Below, in pieces: positions 1 to 9,672 of a stretch of 64,000 nucleotides of DNA. The notes under the pieces were generated by a model. The model made no database searches. It saw only the letters and a list, made by a program, of their open reading frames with translations, and was not told where the DNA came from. Source of the stretch: Nostoc sphaeroides. GTDB taxonomy: Bacteria > Cyanobacteriota > Cyanobacteriia > Cyanobacteriales > Nostocaceae. The stretch is taken from NCBI RefSeq assembly GCF_003443655.1, contig NZ_CP031941.1:4834501-4898500 (forward strand), given 5' to 3'. Every line of letters begins with the position of its first letter. Positions within the stretch are counted from its first letter, which is position 1. Made by a program: the position numbers and the translations under genes.

Positions 1-1300
1 ATTGCATTAATCGAATATGACCTGACTGGTTCTCAAGCCCATGTCAAAATGCTTGCTCACACGGGCATTATCTCCCCAGAAGAAGGAGAAAAACTGGTTG
101 CAGGTTTAGAACAAATTCGCCAAGAGTACCGCGAGAAGAAATTTCAGCCTGGTGTTGATGCTGAAGATGTACATTTTGCAGTTGAACGACGATTGACAGA
201 AATTGTCGGCGATGTGGGTAAAAAGGTGCATACGGCGCGATCGCGTAATGACCAAGTTGGTACTGATACTAGACTTTACCTCCGCGACCAAATCCAACAA
301 ATTAAAGGGGAATTGCGAGAATTTCAAGGGGTTTTACTGGATATAGCGGAAAAAAAACGTTGAAACCCTGATTCCTGGCTATACCCACCTACAACGCGCC
401 CAACCCTTGAGTTTAGCTCATCACCTCTTGGCATACTTTCAAATGGCGCAACGCGACTGGGAACGCTTAGGAGACGTTTCTCGCCGCGTGAATATCTCAC
501 CTTTGGGATGCGGTGCTTTGGCGGGAACCACTTTCCCCATTGACCGCCACTACACAGCCAAACTCTTGAATTTTGACGATATTTATGCTAATAGCCTCGA
601 TGGAGTGAGCGATCGCGATTTTGCGATCGAATTCTTGTGTGCTGCTAGCTTGATTATGGTTCACCTCAGCCGCCTTGCAGAAGAAGTCATTCTTTGGTCA
701 TCTCAAGAATTTGGCTTTGTCACCCTTAAAGATAGCTGTGCCACAGGTTCCAGTATCATGCCCCAAAAGAAAAACCCCGATGTGCCAGAATTAGTCCGGG
801 GAAAAACAGGGCGTGTATTTGGTCATCTCCAGGCCTTATTGGTGATTATGAAGGGGCTACCACTGGCATATAACAAAGACCTGCAAGAAGATAAAGAAGG
901 TCTGTTTGATAGCGTCAACACAGTTAAAGCCTCTCTCGAAGCAATGACGATTTTGCTCAGGGAAGGCTTGGAATTTCGTACCCAACGGTTAGCAGAAGCT
1001 GTGGCGAAAGATTTTTCCAACGCTACCGATGTAGCAGATTATCTGGCAGCACGGGGCGTTCCCTTCCGGGAAGCTTACGACCTTGCGGGTAAGATAGTAA
1101 AAATCTGTGATGACGCAGGTAAACTTCTGAAAGATTTGAGTTTGGAAGAGTGGCAACAATTCCACCCAAAATTTGCAGCAGATATTTATGAAGCAATATC
1201 TCCCCGTCAAGTTGTGGCAGCCCGCAACAGTTACGGTGGCACTGGCTTTGTACAGGTTCGCAAAGCACTCATAGCCGCCCGCGCTCAAATGGCTCAATAG
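1..1300 (+). pseudogene. argH: Argininosuccinate lyase, 5' partial, frameshifted
   Basis: Last enzyme of arginine synthesis, splitting argininosuccinate into arginine and fumarate. Reading frame 1 is open from base 1 and the gene starts before the window. The family signature [12 protein letters not shown] lies near base 750-790 and the C terminus looks complete. The frame breaks in a run of eight A (350-357): as written, translation ends at TGA 361-363. With seven A the protein reads on through [19 protein letters not shown] into the second half. ArgH is normally essential for arginine prototrophy, so a base-calling or assembly error, a recent slippage mutation or slippage-tolerant expression are all possible. 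The family assignment is certain; whether the gene is functional is not. Confidence 0.9.
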
Positions 1301-1344
1301 AGGGAGTTAGGAGTTAGGATTTTAGATTTTAGATTTTAGATTTT

Positions 1345-1447
1345 ATACCAATTTGAAAAAAGAATGCGACAAATAGACCATTTGTAGAGACGCGATTCAT
1401 CGCGTCTTTACCCAAGGATGTGTTGCAATCATTAATTGAATTGGTAT
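1345..1447. repeat. 103-bp MITE-like element, copy 1
   Basis: Starts ATACCAATT and ends AATTGGTAT, so it has short terminal inverted repeats. A near-identical 103-bp copy (one difference noticed) lies at 48056-48158. It contains the palindrome AGACGCGATTCATCGCGTCT. Confidence 0.8.
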
Positions 1448-1505
1448 TAGATTGAAATTTAATCCAAAATCCAAAATTGAATTGCCCCATTCAAAAAAAT
1501 AAATA

Positions 1506-1527
1506 AGGGCGTACATTTGTACGCCCT
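1506..1527 (-). terminator. Bidirectional hairpin terminator
   Basis: AGGGCGTACA and TGTACGCCCT form a perfect 10-bp stem with a 2-nt loop, flanked by A-rich and T-rich tracts on both sides. It probably ends the minus-strand gene at 1570-1734 and may also stop transcripts from argH. Confidence 0.75.
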
Positions 1528-1569
1528 AAAAAATAAATAATCTAAATAACAAGGATCTAAGCAGACAGC

Positions 1570-1734
1570 TTATTCAGTGTCAGCTGCTGCTGCTCCTTCT
1601 TCTTCTTCACTCTTTGGTGGTCTTTGTTGGAACCTTCTCTGCATTCTTCCTGTAGTAGTCCGTTTACGAAACTTTCTGGCATACGCCTGGTTCCGTAGCG
1701 CCTTTTCTTTTTTCGGGTTACGGCGCTTGGCCAT
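1570..1734 (-). CDS. Small basic conserved cyanobacterial protein
   Basis: A 54-residue protein beginning MAKRRNPKKEKALRNQ, very rich in Lys and Arg for its first 40 residues, with an acidic tail (SEEEEGAAAADTE). I chose the ATG at 1734 because GAGGTG sits just upstream of it; a 12-residue upstream extension lacks such a site. The composition suggests a nucleic-acid or ribosome-associated protein, but I do not recognise a named family and assign no function. A strong hairpin terminator follows at 1506-1527. Confidence 0.75.
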   Translation of the reverse strand: MAKRRNPKKEKALRNQAYARKFRKRTTTGRMQRRFQQRPPKSEEEEGAAAADTE

Positions 1735-2031
1735 GTTCACCTCATTAAATAAACAACAAAAAAGTAGCAACTAGGCATTACGTAGGCAATATCAGTTACC
1801 AATGTTATTGATATACTTGTAGCCTAGTGCAGCAATAAATACGCTTTAAACAGTGTACTAGTCTACCGCATTCAACCTAGCTCTGTCAATAATAATTTAA
1901 AATTATCCCCACTACTACCGCAAGGCAGAAGTCAAAAGTCACGCATTCAAAAGTCAGGCATTCAAAATCAATACAGCGTAAGAGTTTTGTTGGTTTGGAA
2001 TGGGTGGTTTATTTGCGCCGTGCTGTAGTAG

Positions 2032-2304
2032 CTAGATGAAAAATACCTTTTATTTGATTCAAATTCGTCAAATAGATGTAAGTTAGCTGATAAGTTGTTG
2101 TTCTTGGAACAAACCAATCAATATTATCAAGAATTAGTTGGTGATCTTAAACCCCGCTTAATTGTCTCTAATGAATTCTAAATTTGGGGTTCTGACTTAT
2201 CATTCAGATTATTTTTTTTAATGTATGCTGAAAAACTATTAGTGATAGCTGGTTTGGATAAGGCTAATGTTAGTTATAAACTAAAAAACTTTCTGATTGA
2301 ATAA
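2032..2304 (+). pseudogene. Degraded unidentified reading frame
   Basis: One frame reads through about 90 codons interrupted by a single TAA at 2179-2181. The first part includes LFLEQTNQYYQELVGDLKPR and the second MYAEKLLVIAGLDKANVSYK, ending at TAA 2302-2304. The residue pattern looks protein-like, which suggests a gene remnant, but I cannot name the family. The rest of 1735-2497 is AT-rich and shows no other convincing feature. Confidence 0.35.
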
Positions 2305-2497
2305 ATATTATGTATAGATGAATACAGTGCTTCTATTGAAACTAGATGTTAGAATTAATAATATTCTACGTAAATCGTGAGAATAAAATCTCAAACCACA
2401 AACATTTTTGTATAAAGCAAAACTCAACAATAATTTTATTAGTTGAGTTTATGTAAGTGGTAGAGAACTAGAGAATACAATACAAAAATTTTGAAGA

Positions 2498-2992
2498 TTG
2501 AACGTTATTGCTTTTTTTCCGGCAGCTGTAGAGTCCACACGTAGTTTATGGCGTATTGGACAAACAGTATTGGGTATTATATTTCGTCATCCCATTACTG
2601 GCACTAGTATCATCCCAATTTTACCTGATGGTCGGATAGTACTGATCCGACGGCGTGATGATGGTCTTTGGGCATTGCCTGGAGGCATGGTGGATTGGGG
2701 AGAAGATATTCCCAACACAGTCCGCCGGGAATTGATCGAGGAAACCGGGCTAGAATTGGTGAAAATTAACCGTTTGGTAGGAGTTTACTCGGCACCAGAC
2801 CGCGATCCCAGAATCCATTCAATTTGTGTTGTGGTTGAAGCCGAGGTGCATGGGACAATGGAAATTCACGATACTTTGGAAGTCATGGAAATCCAAGCTT
2901 TCTCTCCCAATTTGCTACCTTCAGAACAGATGTCTCACGATCATACCCGGCAGTTGCAAGATTACTTAAATGGCTTGACAACATTGGCATAA
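2498..2992 (+). CDS. Nudix hydrolase
   Basis: A pyrophosphohydrolase of the Nudix family, which cleaves nucleoside diphosphates linked to another group. The full Nudix box is present: G-x5-E-x7-REL-I-EE-TGL, starting at GMVDWGEDI (residues 68-76). It is preceded by a conserved-looking block, RHPITGTSIIPILPDGRIVL. The 164-residue length suits a single-domain family member. The start is uncertain: the frame opens with TTG at 2498 and lacks a clear ribosome site, so the true N terminus may differ or be slightly degraded. The substrate cannot be inferred. It stands alone, with STRR repeats downstream. Confidence 0.88.
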   Translation: MNVIAFFPAAVESTRSLWRIGQTVLGIIFRHPITGTSIIPILPDGRIVLIRRRDDGLWALPGGMVDWGEDIPNTVRRELIEETGLELVKINRLVGVYSAPDRDPRIHSICVVVEAEVHGTMEIHDTLEVMEIQAFSPNLLPSEQMSHDHTRQLQDYLNGLTTLA

Positions 2993-3122
2993 CAATATTT
3001 AGTCATTAGTTATTTGTCATTTGTCATTTGCCGCCAAAGTATATGATCTAAGGAAGCTTATCTACGAGATAAATTCGCGTTCGACTTACACTTCTGTGTT
3101 TGTAATTTGTCCAAATCTAATT

Positions 3123-3211
3123 ACTAATGACCAATGACCAATGACTAATGACCAATGACTAATGACCAATGACTAATGACCAATGACTAATGACCAATGA
3201 CCAATGACTAT
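3123..3211. repeat. STRR heptanucleotide array (CTAATGA/CCAATGA)
   Basis: About twelve tandem 7-bp units alternating CTAATGA and CCAATGA. Such short tandem repeats are typical of Nostoc-type intergenic DNA. It lies between the Nudix gene and the hydrolase gene. Confidence 0.9.
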
Positions 3212-3246
3212 TTATTATGGTGCTACAAGTTAACTACTAAATTAAA

Positions 3247-4089
3247 ATGGATACACTATTCCGTAACTCCCGAATAAAGCTCTCTCAAGGGCTGATATTC
3301 TGGCGTGAAGTCGGTGAAAAAACTTCTATAATTTTTTTACATGGTGCTTGGAATGAAAGCAGTCAATGGTTATCTGTGATGGAGTCCCTTGCACAAGATT
3401 TCCATTGCTTTGCACTTGATTTGTTGGGATTTGGTGAATCAGAAAATCCGAATATTCATCATTCGATAGATTTACAAGTAGAGTGTTTGGCTGAGTTTTT
3501 GCAAGCTGTTAAGTTAGAAAAAGTATATTTAGTAGGTCATTCTCTTGGGGGTTGGATTGCTGCTAGCTATGCCCTAAAGTATCCAGAGAAAGTTGATGGT
3601 GTGGTACTGCTTGCACCAGAGGGTGTGGAGATAGCAGGACAAGAAGAGTATTGCCAGAAGATGCGACGATTATTGAATTATCCACCACTCATGGTTAAAT
3701 TGTTGCGATCGCTAACTCCCTTCACTAAAATCTTGGGTTGGTATGAAAAAATTGCACAAGACTTGCAATTACGTCAGGAATTGTTGCGTTACCCCATAGC
3801 TTGCCAGTTACTTTTCAAACGGCGACAAGTAGAAATTGAGGCGGAATTAGTGCAAAAGCGGCTTTACATGATAGATGTGCCGATTTTTATTTTGCAAGGT
3901 GGCCAAGATACACCAGATGCTTTAGCTAAGAGCCGGGTTTATGCTCAACTGATGCCGAAAGTTGAGTTAAAAATGATTGCCCATGCCGGAAATGACTTAC
4001 CAGAATCTTGTGCTGGGGTTGTAGCGGTTGAGATTCGGGAGTTTATTCAAGGTATTTTGAAAAACCATAATTTAAACGAATTAAATTAG
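3247..4089 (+). CDS. Alpha/beta hydrolase
   Basis: A 280-residue alpha/beta-hydrolase-fold protein. HGAW (residues 32-35) marks the oxyanion region, GHSLGG (97-102) is the nucleophile elbow with Ser99, an Asp near 221 (LQGGQD) and a His near 246 would complete the triad. No signal peptide is seen, so it is probably cytoplasmic. Length and motifs fit the esterase/epoxide hydrolase/MhpC-like group, but the substrate cannot be told from sequence. It is preceded by an STRR array and not tightly linked to other genes. Confidence 0.88.
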   Translation: MDTLFRNSRIKLSQGLIFWREVGEKTSIIFLHGAWNESSQWLSVMESLAQDFHCFALDLLGFGESENPNIHHSIDLQVECLAEFLQAVKLEKVYLVGHSLGGWIAASYALKYPEKVDGVVLLAPEGVEIAGQEEYCQKMRRLLNYPPLMVKLLRSLTPFTKILGWYEKIAQDLQLRQELLRYPIACQLLFKRRQVEIEAELVQKRLYMIDVPIFILQGGQDTPDALAKSRVYAQLMPKVELKMIAHAGNDLPESCAGVVAVEIREFIQGILKNHNLNELN

Positions 4090-4136
4090 CTGATTCAGGG
4101 TTTGTTGCTAGGGCTATTTCATTCTCATCTAGCCCG

Positions 4137-4185
4137 CCTCAGAATTTATTCTGAGGCTAATAGCAAAAGTCGTCTCAAGACGACT
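4137..4185. repeat. Two adjacent perfect hairpins
   Basis: CCTCAGAAT/ATTCTGAGG (4137-4156) and AGTCGTCT/AGACGACT (4168-4185) each form a perfect stem with a 2-nt loop. They follow the hydrolase gene and may act as 3' processing or termination structures. They resemble a palindromic intergenic repeat family. Confidence 0.6.
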
Positions 4186-4329
4186 AATAAGGCTTTTAGT
4201 CTACTTTGCTGTCATTGCTTGCCGTCGGCTTCCCCTGGTTTCTTACCCATGCCCATAATTCGGCTGTTTTTCGCATCGTTTCGGGAGTCAGTGGTATGAG
4301 ACAAATTTGACTAAGTTTGTTGAGGCGAT

Positions 4330-5169
4330 CTATACTTTTATTCCCTCTTTGCTATCACCCATTATTATTTCGCATATTCCCCAAAATATCAAATTTTGTT
4401 CCACAATTAAAGGTGCTGTAATTTCAGGATATAAGGCTTGCAGATAGTTTAGTAATAAAGTGCGATCGCCCCCTTTAATTGCAATCTTTCCATCAGCAAA
4501 TAATTGCAACCACGCATCAATAAAATCTTTAATCCCAGCTAATATTGTATAAACTACTCCACTTTGAATAGCTTCTGTAGTATTGAGAGCAAAACGCGCT
4601 GGTAGAGACGGAAAATTTTGCATTTCTACTAATGGTAATTGTCCGGTTTGTTGACCGAGAGTTGCAAATTGCAAACCTAAACCCGGCAAAATTGCACCTC
4701 CAACTAGACACTCATTAGCATCCGCAGCCGTAAAAGTTAGCGCTGTCCCAGCATCAATTACCAACATTGGAAAACCCCACGTTTTCCCCGCACCCCACAA
4801 AGCTAAAGCGCGGTCAATTCCTAACGTGGGATAAACACCTTTGAGGGATACTTGATCTAAGGTAATAACGCGAGTATTTGGGTAAATTTGCCAAATAGCA
4901 GTTTGGCTGGGAACTACGGAGGCGACGAGGAGAGGACAGAGGGGCAGAGTGTTTGTTAGAAATTCACCTTGTGGAAAAATGTTCTCTAGTAAATCATTTA
5001 GAGTTTGACATTCAGCCAGGTGTTGTATAACAGACTCAGGTAGATGGTCGGTATCCCAAGCTGAGTAAAGCGTCTCGTCAATAAACAACGCCCAATGTAG
5101 CCGAGAGTTCCCAATTTCCAGCGCTAGCCAAATATTATCTGTGTGTTCTGGGTGCTTATGCGGTTTCAC
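4330..5169 (-). CDS. coaX: Type III pantothenate kinase
   Basis: Phosphorylates pantothenate in the first step of coenzyme A synthesis. Motifs of the type III (CoaX) family are visible: an N-terminal phosphate-binding segment [25 protein letters not shown] in the middle, [10 protein letters not shown] (the acidic substrate-binding motif) and [11 protein letters not shown]. Length is 279 residues, close to the usual 250-270. It is divergent from the flavodiiron pair, with about 110 bp between. The first ten residues ([10 protein letters not shown]) are poorly conserved in character and the start could lie slightly downstream. Confidence 0.92.
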   Translation of the reverse strand: MKPHKHPEHTDNIWLALEIGNSRLHWALFIDETLYSAWDTDHLPESVIQHLAECQTLNDLLENIFPQGEFLTNTLPLCPLLVASVVPSQTAIWQIYPNTRVITLDQVSLKGVYPTLGIDRALALWGAGKTWGFPMLVIDAGTALTFTAADANECLVGGAILPGLGLQFATLGQQTGQLPLVEMQNFPSLPARFALNTTEAIQSGVVYTILAGIKDFIDAWLQLFADGKIAIKGGDRTLLLNYLQALYPEITAPLIVEQNLIFWGICEIIMGDSKEGIKV

Positions 5170-5269
5170 ACTTTTAAATTTTTTAAGTCAGTCATAGATT
5201 TTTTAATAAAAATTAATATTCATCCCGTGTCACAATAAAAATAGAAGAGGAAGAAATACTCATTGTGTT

Positions 5270-5276
5270 AAGGAGG
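5270..5276 (+). promoter_or_regulatory. Strong ribosome site fixing the flv3 start
   Basis: AAGGAGG lies 6 bp before the ATG at 5283. This rules out the upstream GTG at 5265 as the start codon. Confidence 0.8.
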
Positions 5277-5282
5277 GGAGTT

Positions 5283-7007
5283 ATGGTAGCGCTCACCGAA
5301 AAAACTGAAAAACGGCTCACCATACAGCAGGTGGAAATTGCTCAAGATACGACGGCTATTCGGTCTTTGGATTGGGATCGCGATCGCTTCGATATTGAGT
5401 TTGGTCTGCAAAATGGTACCACCTATAACTCGTTTCTCATCCGTGGGGAGCAGACAGCCTTAGTTGATACCTCCCACGAAAAGTTTCGTCAACTATATTT
5501 TGATACGCTCACCGGACTAATCAATCCAACAGATATTGATTATTTGATTATCAGCCACACCGAGCCAGACCATAGCGGTTTAGTTAAAGATTTGCTGCAA
5601 TTGGCTCCAGAAATAACCGTTGTCGGTTCTAAAGTGGCGATTCAGTTTCTTGAAGATTTCGTACATCAGCCATTTAAACGGCGGATTGTGAAAAATGGCG
5701 ATCGCTTAGATTTGGGCAATGGTCATGAATTTGAATTCGTGATTGCCCCAAATTTACACTGGCCTGATACCATTTTCAGCTTCGACCACAAAACCAAAAT
5801 TCTCTATACCTGCGACGCTTTTGGGTTGCACTATTGCTCAGATAGCACCTTTGATGAAGACTTGGCGGCTATCGAAGAAGACTTTCATTACTACTACGAT
5901 TGCTTGATGGGGCCGAATGCTCGGTCAGTTTTGTCAGCCCTAAAACGCATGGCGGAATTGAAAACCATCGGTATCATTGCCACAGGACACGGGCCATTAT
6001 TATCTCACAATGTTGAGGAATTAGTTGGACGTTACCGCACTTGGAGCCAAACGCAAGCCAAGCCAGAAACGGCAGTTGGAATATTTTACGTTTCAGAATA
6101 TGGATATAGCGATCGCCTGGTGCAAGCAATTGCCAACGGCATCGGTAAAACTGGTGTTGCCGTGGAAATTGTCGATTTGGGATCAGAAGTAGATTTACAA
6201 GAACTGCGGGAACTAGTTAGCCGTTGTGCTGGGCTAATCGTTGGTCTACCTCCGGCTTCTGGCGCTGCGAGTATCCAAGCTGCACTCAGCACAGTTTTAG
6301 GATCTGCCAAAGAAAAGCAAGCTATTGGCGTATTTGAAAGTGGCGGTGGCGATGATGAGCCGATAGATCCTTTGGTGAGTAAATTCCGCAATTTGGGTTT
6401 GACAACGGTTTTTCCAGCGATTCGGATTAAAGAAACACCGACAGAAAATACTTACAAGCTGTGTGAAGAAGCAGGAACAGACTTAGGTCAATGGGTAACA
6501 CGCGATCGCAGCATCAAAGCCATGAAATCCCTTGGTGCTGAATTAGATAAAGCATTAGGTAGAATTAGCGGCGGATTATATATTATTACTGCCAAAAAAG
6601 GCGATGTATCCAGTGCGATGTTAGCTTCCTGGGTTGCTCAAGCCAGCTTCAAACCCTTGGGATTTTCCATTGCAGTAGCCAAAGATCGGGCAATTGAATC
6701 ACTCATGCAAGTAGGCGATCGCTTTGTTCTCAACATATTAGAAGAAGGCAATTTCCAGCCATTAATGAAACACTTTTTGAAGCGGTTCGCCCCTGGTGCC
6801 GATCGCTTTGAAGGAGTGAGAACCCAGCCAGCCGAAAATGGTGCGCCTATCCTTAACGATGCCCTCGCCTATATGGAGTGCGAAGTTGTCAGTAGAATGG
6901 ATTGCGGCGACCATTGGGCAGTATACAGCACCGTCTACGCCGGACGAGTTTCTAAGCCAGATGCTTTAACTGCTGTGCATCACCGCAAAGTTGGTAATCA
7001 TTATTAA
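5283..7007 (+). CDS. flv3: Flavodiiron protein, Flv3 type
   Basis: A cyanobacterial flavodiiron protein that passes electrons from photosystem I side carriers to O2, making water. Three modules are visible: a beta-lactamase-like diiron domain (about 30-260), a flavodoxin-like domain (from about 265, GIFYVSEYGYSDR) and a C-terminal flavin-reductase domain (from about 425). Canonical iron ligands are intact: HTEPDH (92-97), His160, Asp179 and His236. This marks it as Flv3-like rather than Flv1-like. It is followed after about 155 bp by an Flv1-type partner on the same strand, which fits a heteromeric pair. The order flv3-flv1 recalls the heterocyst-specific flv3B-flv1B pair of Anabaena; the B assignment is inference. 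Confidence 0.92.
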   Translation: MVALTEKTEKRLTIQQVEIAQDTTAIRSLDWDRDRFDIEFGLQNGTTYNSFLIRGEQTALVDTSHEKFRQLYFDTLTGLINPTDIDYLIISHTEPDHSGLVKDLLQLAPEITVVGSKVAIQFLEDFVHQPFKRRIVKNGDRLDLGNGHEFEFVIAPNLHWPDTIFSFDHKTKILYTCDAFGLHYCSDSTFDEDLAAIEEDFHYYYDCLMGPNARSVLSALKRMAELKTIGIIATGHGPLLSHNVEELVGRYRTWSQTQAKPETAVGIFYVSEYGYSDRLVQAIANGIGKTGVAVEIVDLGSEVDLQELRELVSRCAGLIVGLPPASGAASIQAALSTVLGSAKEKQAIGVFESGGGDDEPIDPLVSKFRNLGLTTVFPAIRIKETPTENTYKLCEEAGTDLGQWVTRDRSIKAMKSLGAELDKALGRISGGLYIITAKKGDVSSAMLASWVAQASFKPLGFSIAVAKDRAIESLMQVGDRFVLNILEEGNFQPLMKHFLKRFAPGADRFEGVRTQPAENGAPILNDALAYMECEVVSRMDCGDHWAVYSTVYAGRVSKPDALTAVHHRKVGNHY

Positions 7008-7126
7008 GAGGGGGAGTGGGAAGTAGGGAGTAGGGAGTGGTGTTTCCTACTTCTTATTGCCCATTACCCCAAAAGTCGTGTCGGAAAGCTTAAAAAAGAG
7101 AATAGGAAGTGGTGATTCCGACTTCT

Positions 7127-7160
7127 TATTCCCCACTCCCCACTCCCCATTCCCTACTCC
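7127..7160. repeat. STRR array (CCCCACT/CCCTACT)
   Basis: Tandem 7-bp units immediately before the flv1 start codon; a complementary-type array (GGGAGTA) lies at 7016-7042, so the flv3-flv1 spacer could fold into a hairpin. Confidence 0.75.
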
Positions 7161-7162
7161 CT

Positions 7163-8875
7163 ATGTCAACAAATAAACCCCGTGATGTTCAAGTTTATCC
7201 AATAGCTACAGATACAAGAATACTGCGATCGCGCAGTTGGTCTAGGCTCAGATTTGAAATTGAATACGCTCTTGCTAAGGGTACAACTGCTAATTCTTAT
7301 TTAATCGAAAGCGAAAAAACCGCCATAATTGACCCTCCAGGGGAAACGTTTACGGAAATTTATTTAGAAGCGTTGCAGCAACGTTTCCATTTTGAAGACT
7401 TAGATTATGTAATTTTGGGACACGTCAACCCCAACCGCGCTGCAACTTTAAAAGCTTTGTTAGAAATTGCCCCGCAAATAACTTTTGTTTGTTCTAATCC
7501 AGGGGCGATAAATCTACGTGCAGCGCTGGAAAATCCAGATTTGCAAATTCTTGTGATGCGGGGCGAAGAAACCCTAGATTTAGGCAACGGGCATAATTTA
7601 CAATTTATTCCCACCCCCAATCCCCGCTATGCAGATCAACTTTGCACCTACGATCCGCAAACAGAAGTTTTGTACACAGATAAGTTATTTGGGGCGCATG
7701 TTTGCGGAGATCAGGTATTTGATGAAGGCTGGGAAGTATATAACGAAGATCGGCGCTATTATTTTGATTGCCTCATGGCTCCCCACGCCCGTCAAGTTGA
7801 AACAGCGCTGGAGAAATTAGCTGATTTCCCCGTGAGAATGTATGCCACTGGACACGGGCCTTTGGTACGCTATGGCTTAATTGACCTGACTAAAGCTTAT
7901 CGCCAATGGAGTCAACAACAAACATCTGCTGACTTGACAGTAGCGTTGATTTATGCATCAGCTTATGGTAATACAGCCACATTAGCCCAAGCGATCGCTC
8001 GTGGCATTACAAAAGCTGGCGTTGCTGTAGAATCGATTAACTGTGAATTTACTGAACCAGAAGAAATCCGGGCGGCTGTAGAGAAAGCCGGTGGTTTCAT
8101 CATCGGTTCTCCTACTCTCGGCGGTCATGCACCCACACCCGTGCAAACAGCTTTAGGAATTGTCCTATCCACCGCTACTAACAATAAACTCGCTGGTGCT
8201 TTTGGTTCCTTTGGCTGGAGTGGGGAAGCGGTTGATTTAATTGAAGGTAAATTGAAAGATGCTGGCTATCGGTTTGGTTTTGACACCATCCGCGTAAAAT
8301 TCAAACCCGACGATACCACCTTACAATTGTGTGAAGAAGCCGGAACCGACTTTGCCCAAGCTTTGAAGAAAGCTAGAAAAGTGCGATCGCCAAGTCAACC
8401 TGCTACTAATGTAGAACAAGCAGTTGGTCGGATTGTCGGTTCTCTGTGTGTTCTCACAGCAAAAGAAGGCGATCGCTCTAGTGCCATGTTAGCCTCTTGG
8501 GTATCTCAAGCTAGCTTTAGTCCACCTGGTTTAACCATAGCTGTAGCTAAAGAGCGTGCAGTAGAAACACTGACGCATACAGGAAACAAATTTGTCCTTA
8601 ATATTCTTAAAGAAGGGAATCACTTGGGCTTGATGAAGCACTTCCTCAAACCTTTTGGCCCGGGACAAGACCGATTTGCTGATGTCGCCACCGAAGAAGC
8701 TGAAAATGGTTCTCCTATACTTACAAATGCTCTAGCATATCTTGAATGTTCCGTACAAAACCGGATGGAATCTGGCGACCATTGGCTGGTTTATGCCACT
8801 GTCGAAAATGGCAAATTGTTAGATACTGATGGTGTTACAGCTGTGCATCATCGCAAGTCGGCAACTCATTATTAA
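7163..8875 (+). CDS. flv1: Flavodiiron protein, Flv1 type with altered iron ligands
   Basis: Partner of the upstream Flv3-type protein in oxygen photoreduction. Same three modules: diiron-like domain, flavodoxin domain (ALIYASAYGNTATLAQAI) and C-terminal flavin reductase. The HxExDH ligand motif is replaced by HVNPNR (residues 87-92), a substitution typical of Flv1/Flv2-type proteins that are thought to need a canonical partner. I start it at the ATG at 7163 (MSTNKPRDVQ); the open frame further upstream only translates the STRR array. The product is 570 residues, full length. Confidence 0.9.
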   Translation: MSTNKPRDVQVYPIATDTRILRSRSWSRLRFEIEYALAKGTTANSYLIESEKTAIIDPPGETFTEIYLEALQQRFHFEDLDYVILGHVNPNRAATLKALLEIAPQITFVCSNPGAINLRAALENPDLQILVMRGEETLDLGNGHNLQFIPTPNPRYADQLCTYDPQTEVLYTDKLFGAHVCGDQVFDEGWEVYNEDRRYYFDCLMAPHARQVETALEKLADFPVRMYATGHGPLVRYGLIDLTKAYRQWSQQQTSADLTVALIYASAYGNTATLAQAIARGITKAGVAVESINCEFTEPEEIRAAVEKAGGFIIGSPTLGGHAPTPVQTALGIVLSTATNNKLAGAFGSFGWSGEAVDLIEGKLKDAGYRFGFDTIRVKFKPDDTTLQLCEEAGTDFAQALKKARKVRSPSQPATNVEQAVGRIVGSLCVLTAKEGDRSSAMLASWVSQASFSPPGLTIAVAKERAVETLTHTGNKFVLNILKEGNHLGLMKHFLKPFGPGQDRFADVATEEAENGSPILTNALAYLECSVQNRMESGDHWLVYATVENGKLLDTDGVTAVHHRKSATHY

Positions 8876-8924
8876 TTGGGAATGGGGCATTGGTTATTAA
8901 TTTTTCTCCCTCACTCCCTCACCT

Positions 8925-9575
8925 CTACTTCATCGGTTCTGGTGGTAAACCAAGCTTGGTGCGAAATTCCTTATCGTATATTGCTTGCTCCCAATTTTTA
9001 GCAGATTTAACTTGCTCAGGAGTTAAGTTTTTTGCACCGCTGAGGTTGGAACTCATGAGGGAGGCTCCGTTTAGGTTGGCATTGTAGATGTAGGCAAAGC
9101 TGAGGTTGGCAAAGCTGAGGTTGGCACCACTGAGGTAAGCACCACTGAGGTTAGTCTTCTCAACGTTGATTCCCGATAAACTAAAATTTTCCTTTTTTAA
9201 TCTTTCCAGAGCCAACACAACTACACCTGACTTTTCGCCTTGCCCGTCTTTCACTACTTGCCAAGCCTCAAAGATTGATTTTTCCCTACGTTCTCCAATT
9301 TCCAGCAGAAAAACCAACACAGCTATTAAAAAGCCAACCTTTTCTAATATCCGAAATACATCAGCCCCATCAACTAGGTTCGCCAAAGGTTCTAGCAGGC
9401 GTTTTTCTATCCACTCAAATGCTGATTTAACTACAACAATAAATTTATCTCGCCAAGTTTTACGCGGTGGTGGGATATACCGTCCAGTTCGTCTGAGGTG
9501 AAGTATATCTTCTTCTGAGGAAGGGCGGCGTTTCTTTGGTTTTGGTTTGAGATGCGATCGCCATTTTATCTTCAA
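8925..9575 (-). CDS. Membrane-anchored pentapeptide-repeat protein
   Basis: A 216-residue protein with a basic N terminus (MKIKWRSHLKPKPKKRR), one hydrophobic helix near residues 79-92 (VGFLIAVLVFLLEI) and a C-terminal run of A(N/Y)L-S/x-x pentapeptide repeats: NLSGAYLSGANLSFANLSFA and on to NLSGAKNL. A tail NLTPEQVKSAKNWEQAIYD, common at the end of such cyanobacterial proteins, follows. Pentapeptide repeats form a right-handed quadrilateral helix; no enzymatic function is implied. It converges with flv1, 49 bp apart. Confidence 0.8.
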   Translation of the reverse strand: MKIKWRSHLKPKPKKRRPSSEEDILHLRRTGRYIPPPRKTWRDKFIVVVKSAFEWIEKRLLEPLANLVDGADVFRILEKVGFLIAVLVFLLEIGERREKSIFEAWQVVKDGQGEKSGVVVLALERLKKENFSLSGINVEKTNLSGAYLSGANLSFANLSFAYIYNANLNGASLMSSNLSGAKNLTPEQVKSAKNWEQAIYDKEFRTKLGLPPEPMK

Positions 9576-9672
9576 AGTACCTTCCCCACAGCAATGACAC
9601 TTAATTGCAGTATATTATTACTCTGCTGTACTTGTATTCACGTCTGCATAGCTAATCGGATATGATCTGGTC

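Noticed and set aside
4102-4299. 65-residue plus-strand frame after the hydrolase gene
   Set aside because: Covers two hairpin repeats, has no clear ribosome site and no family-like sequence.
7109-7162. 18-residue extension of Flv1
   Set aside because: Encodes only STRR heptamers; ATG 7163 gives the family N terminus.
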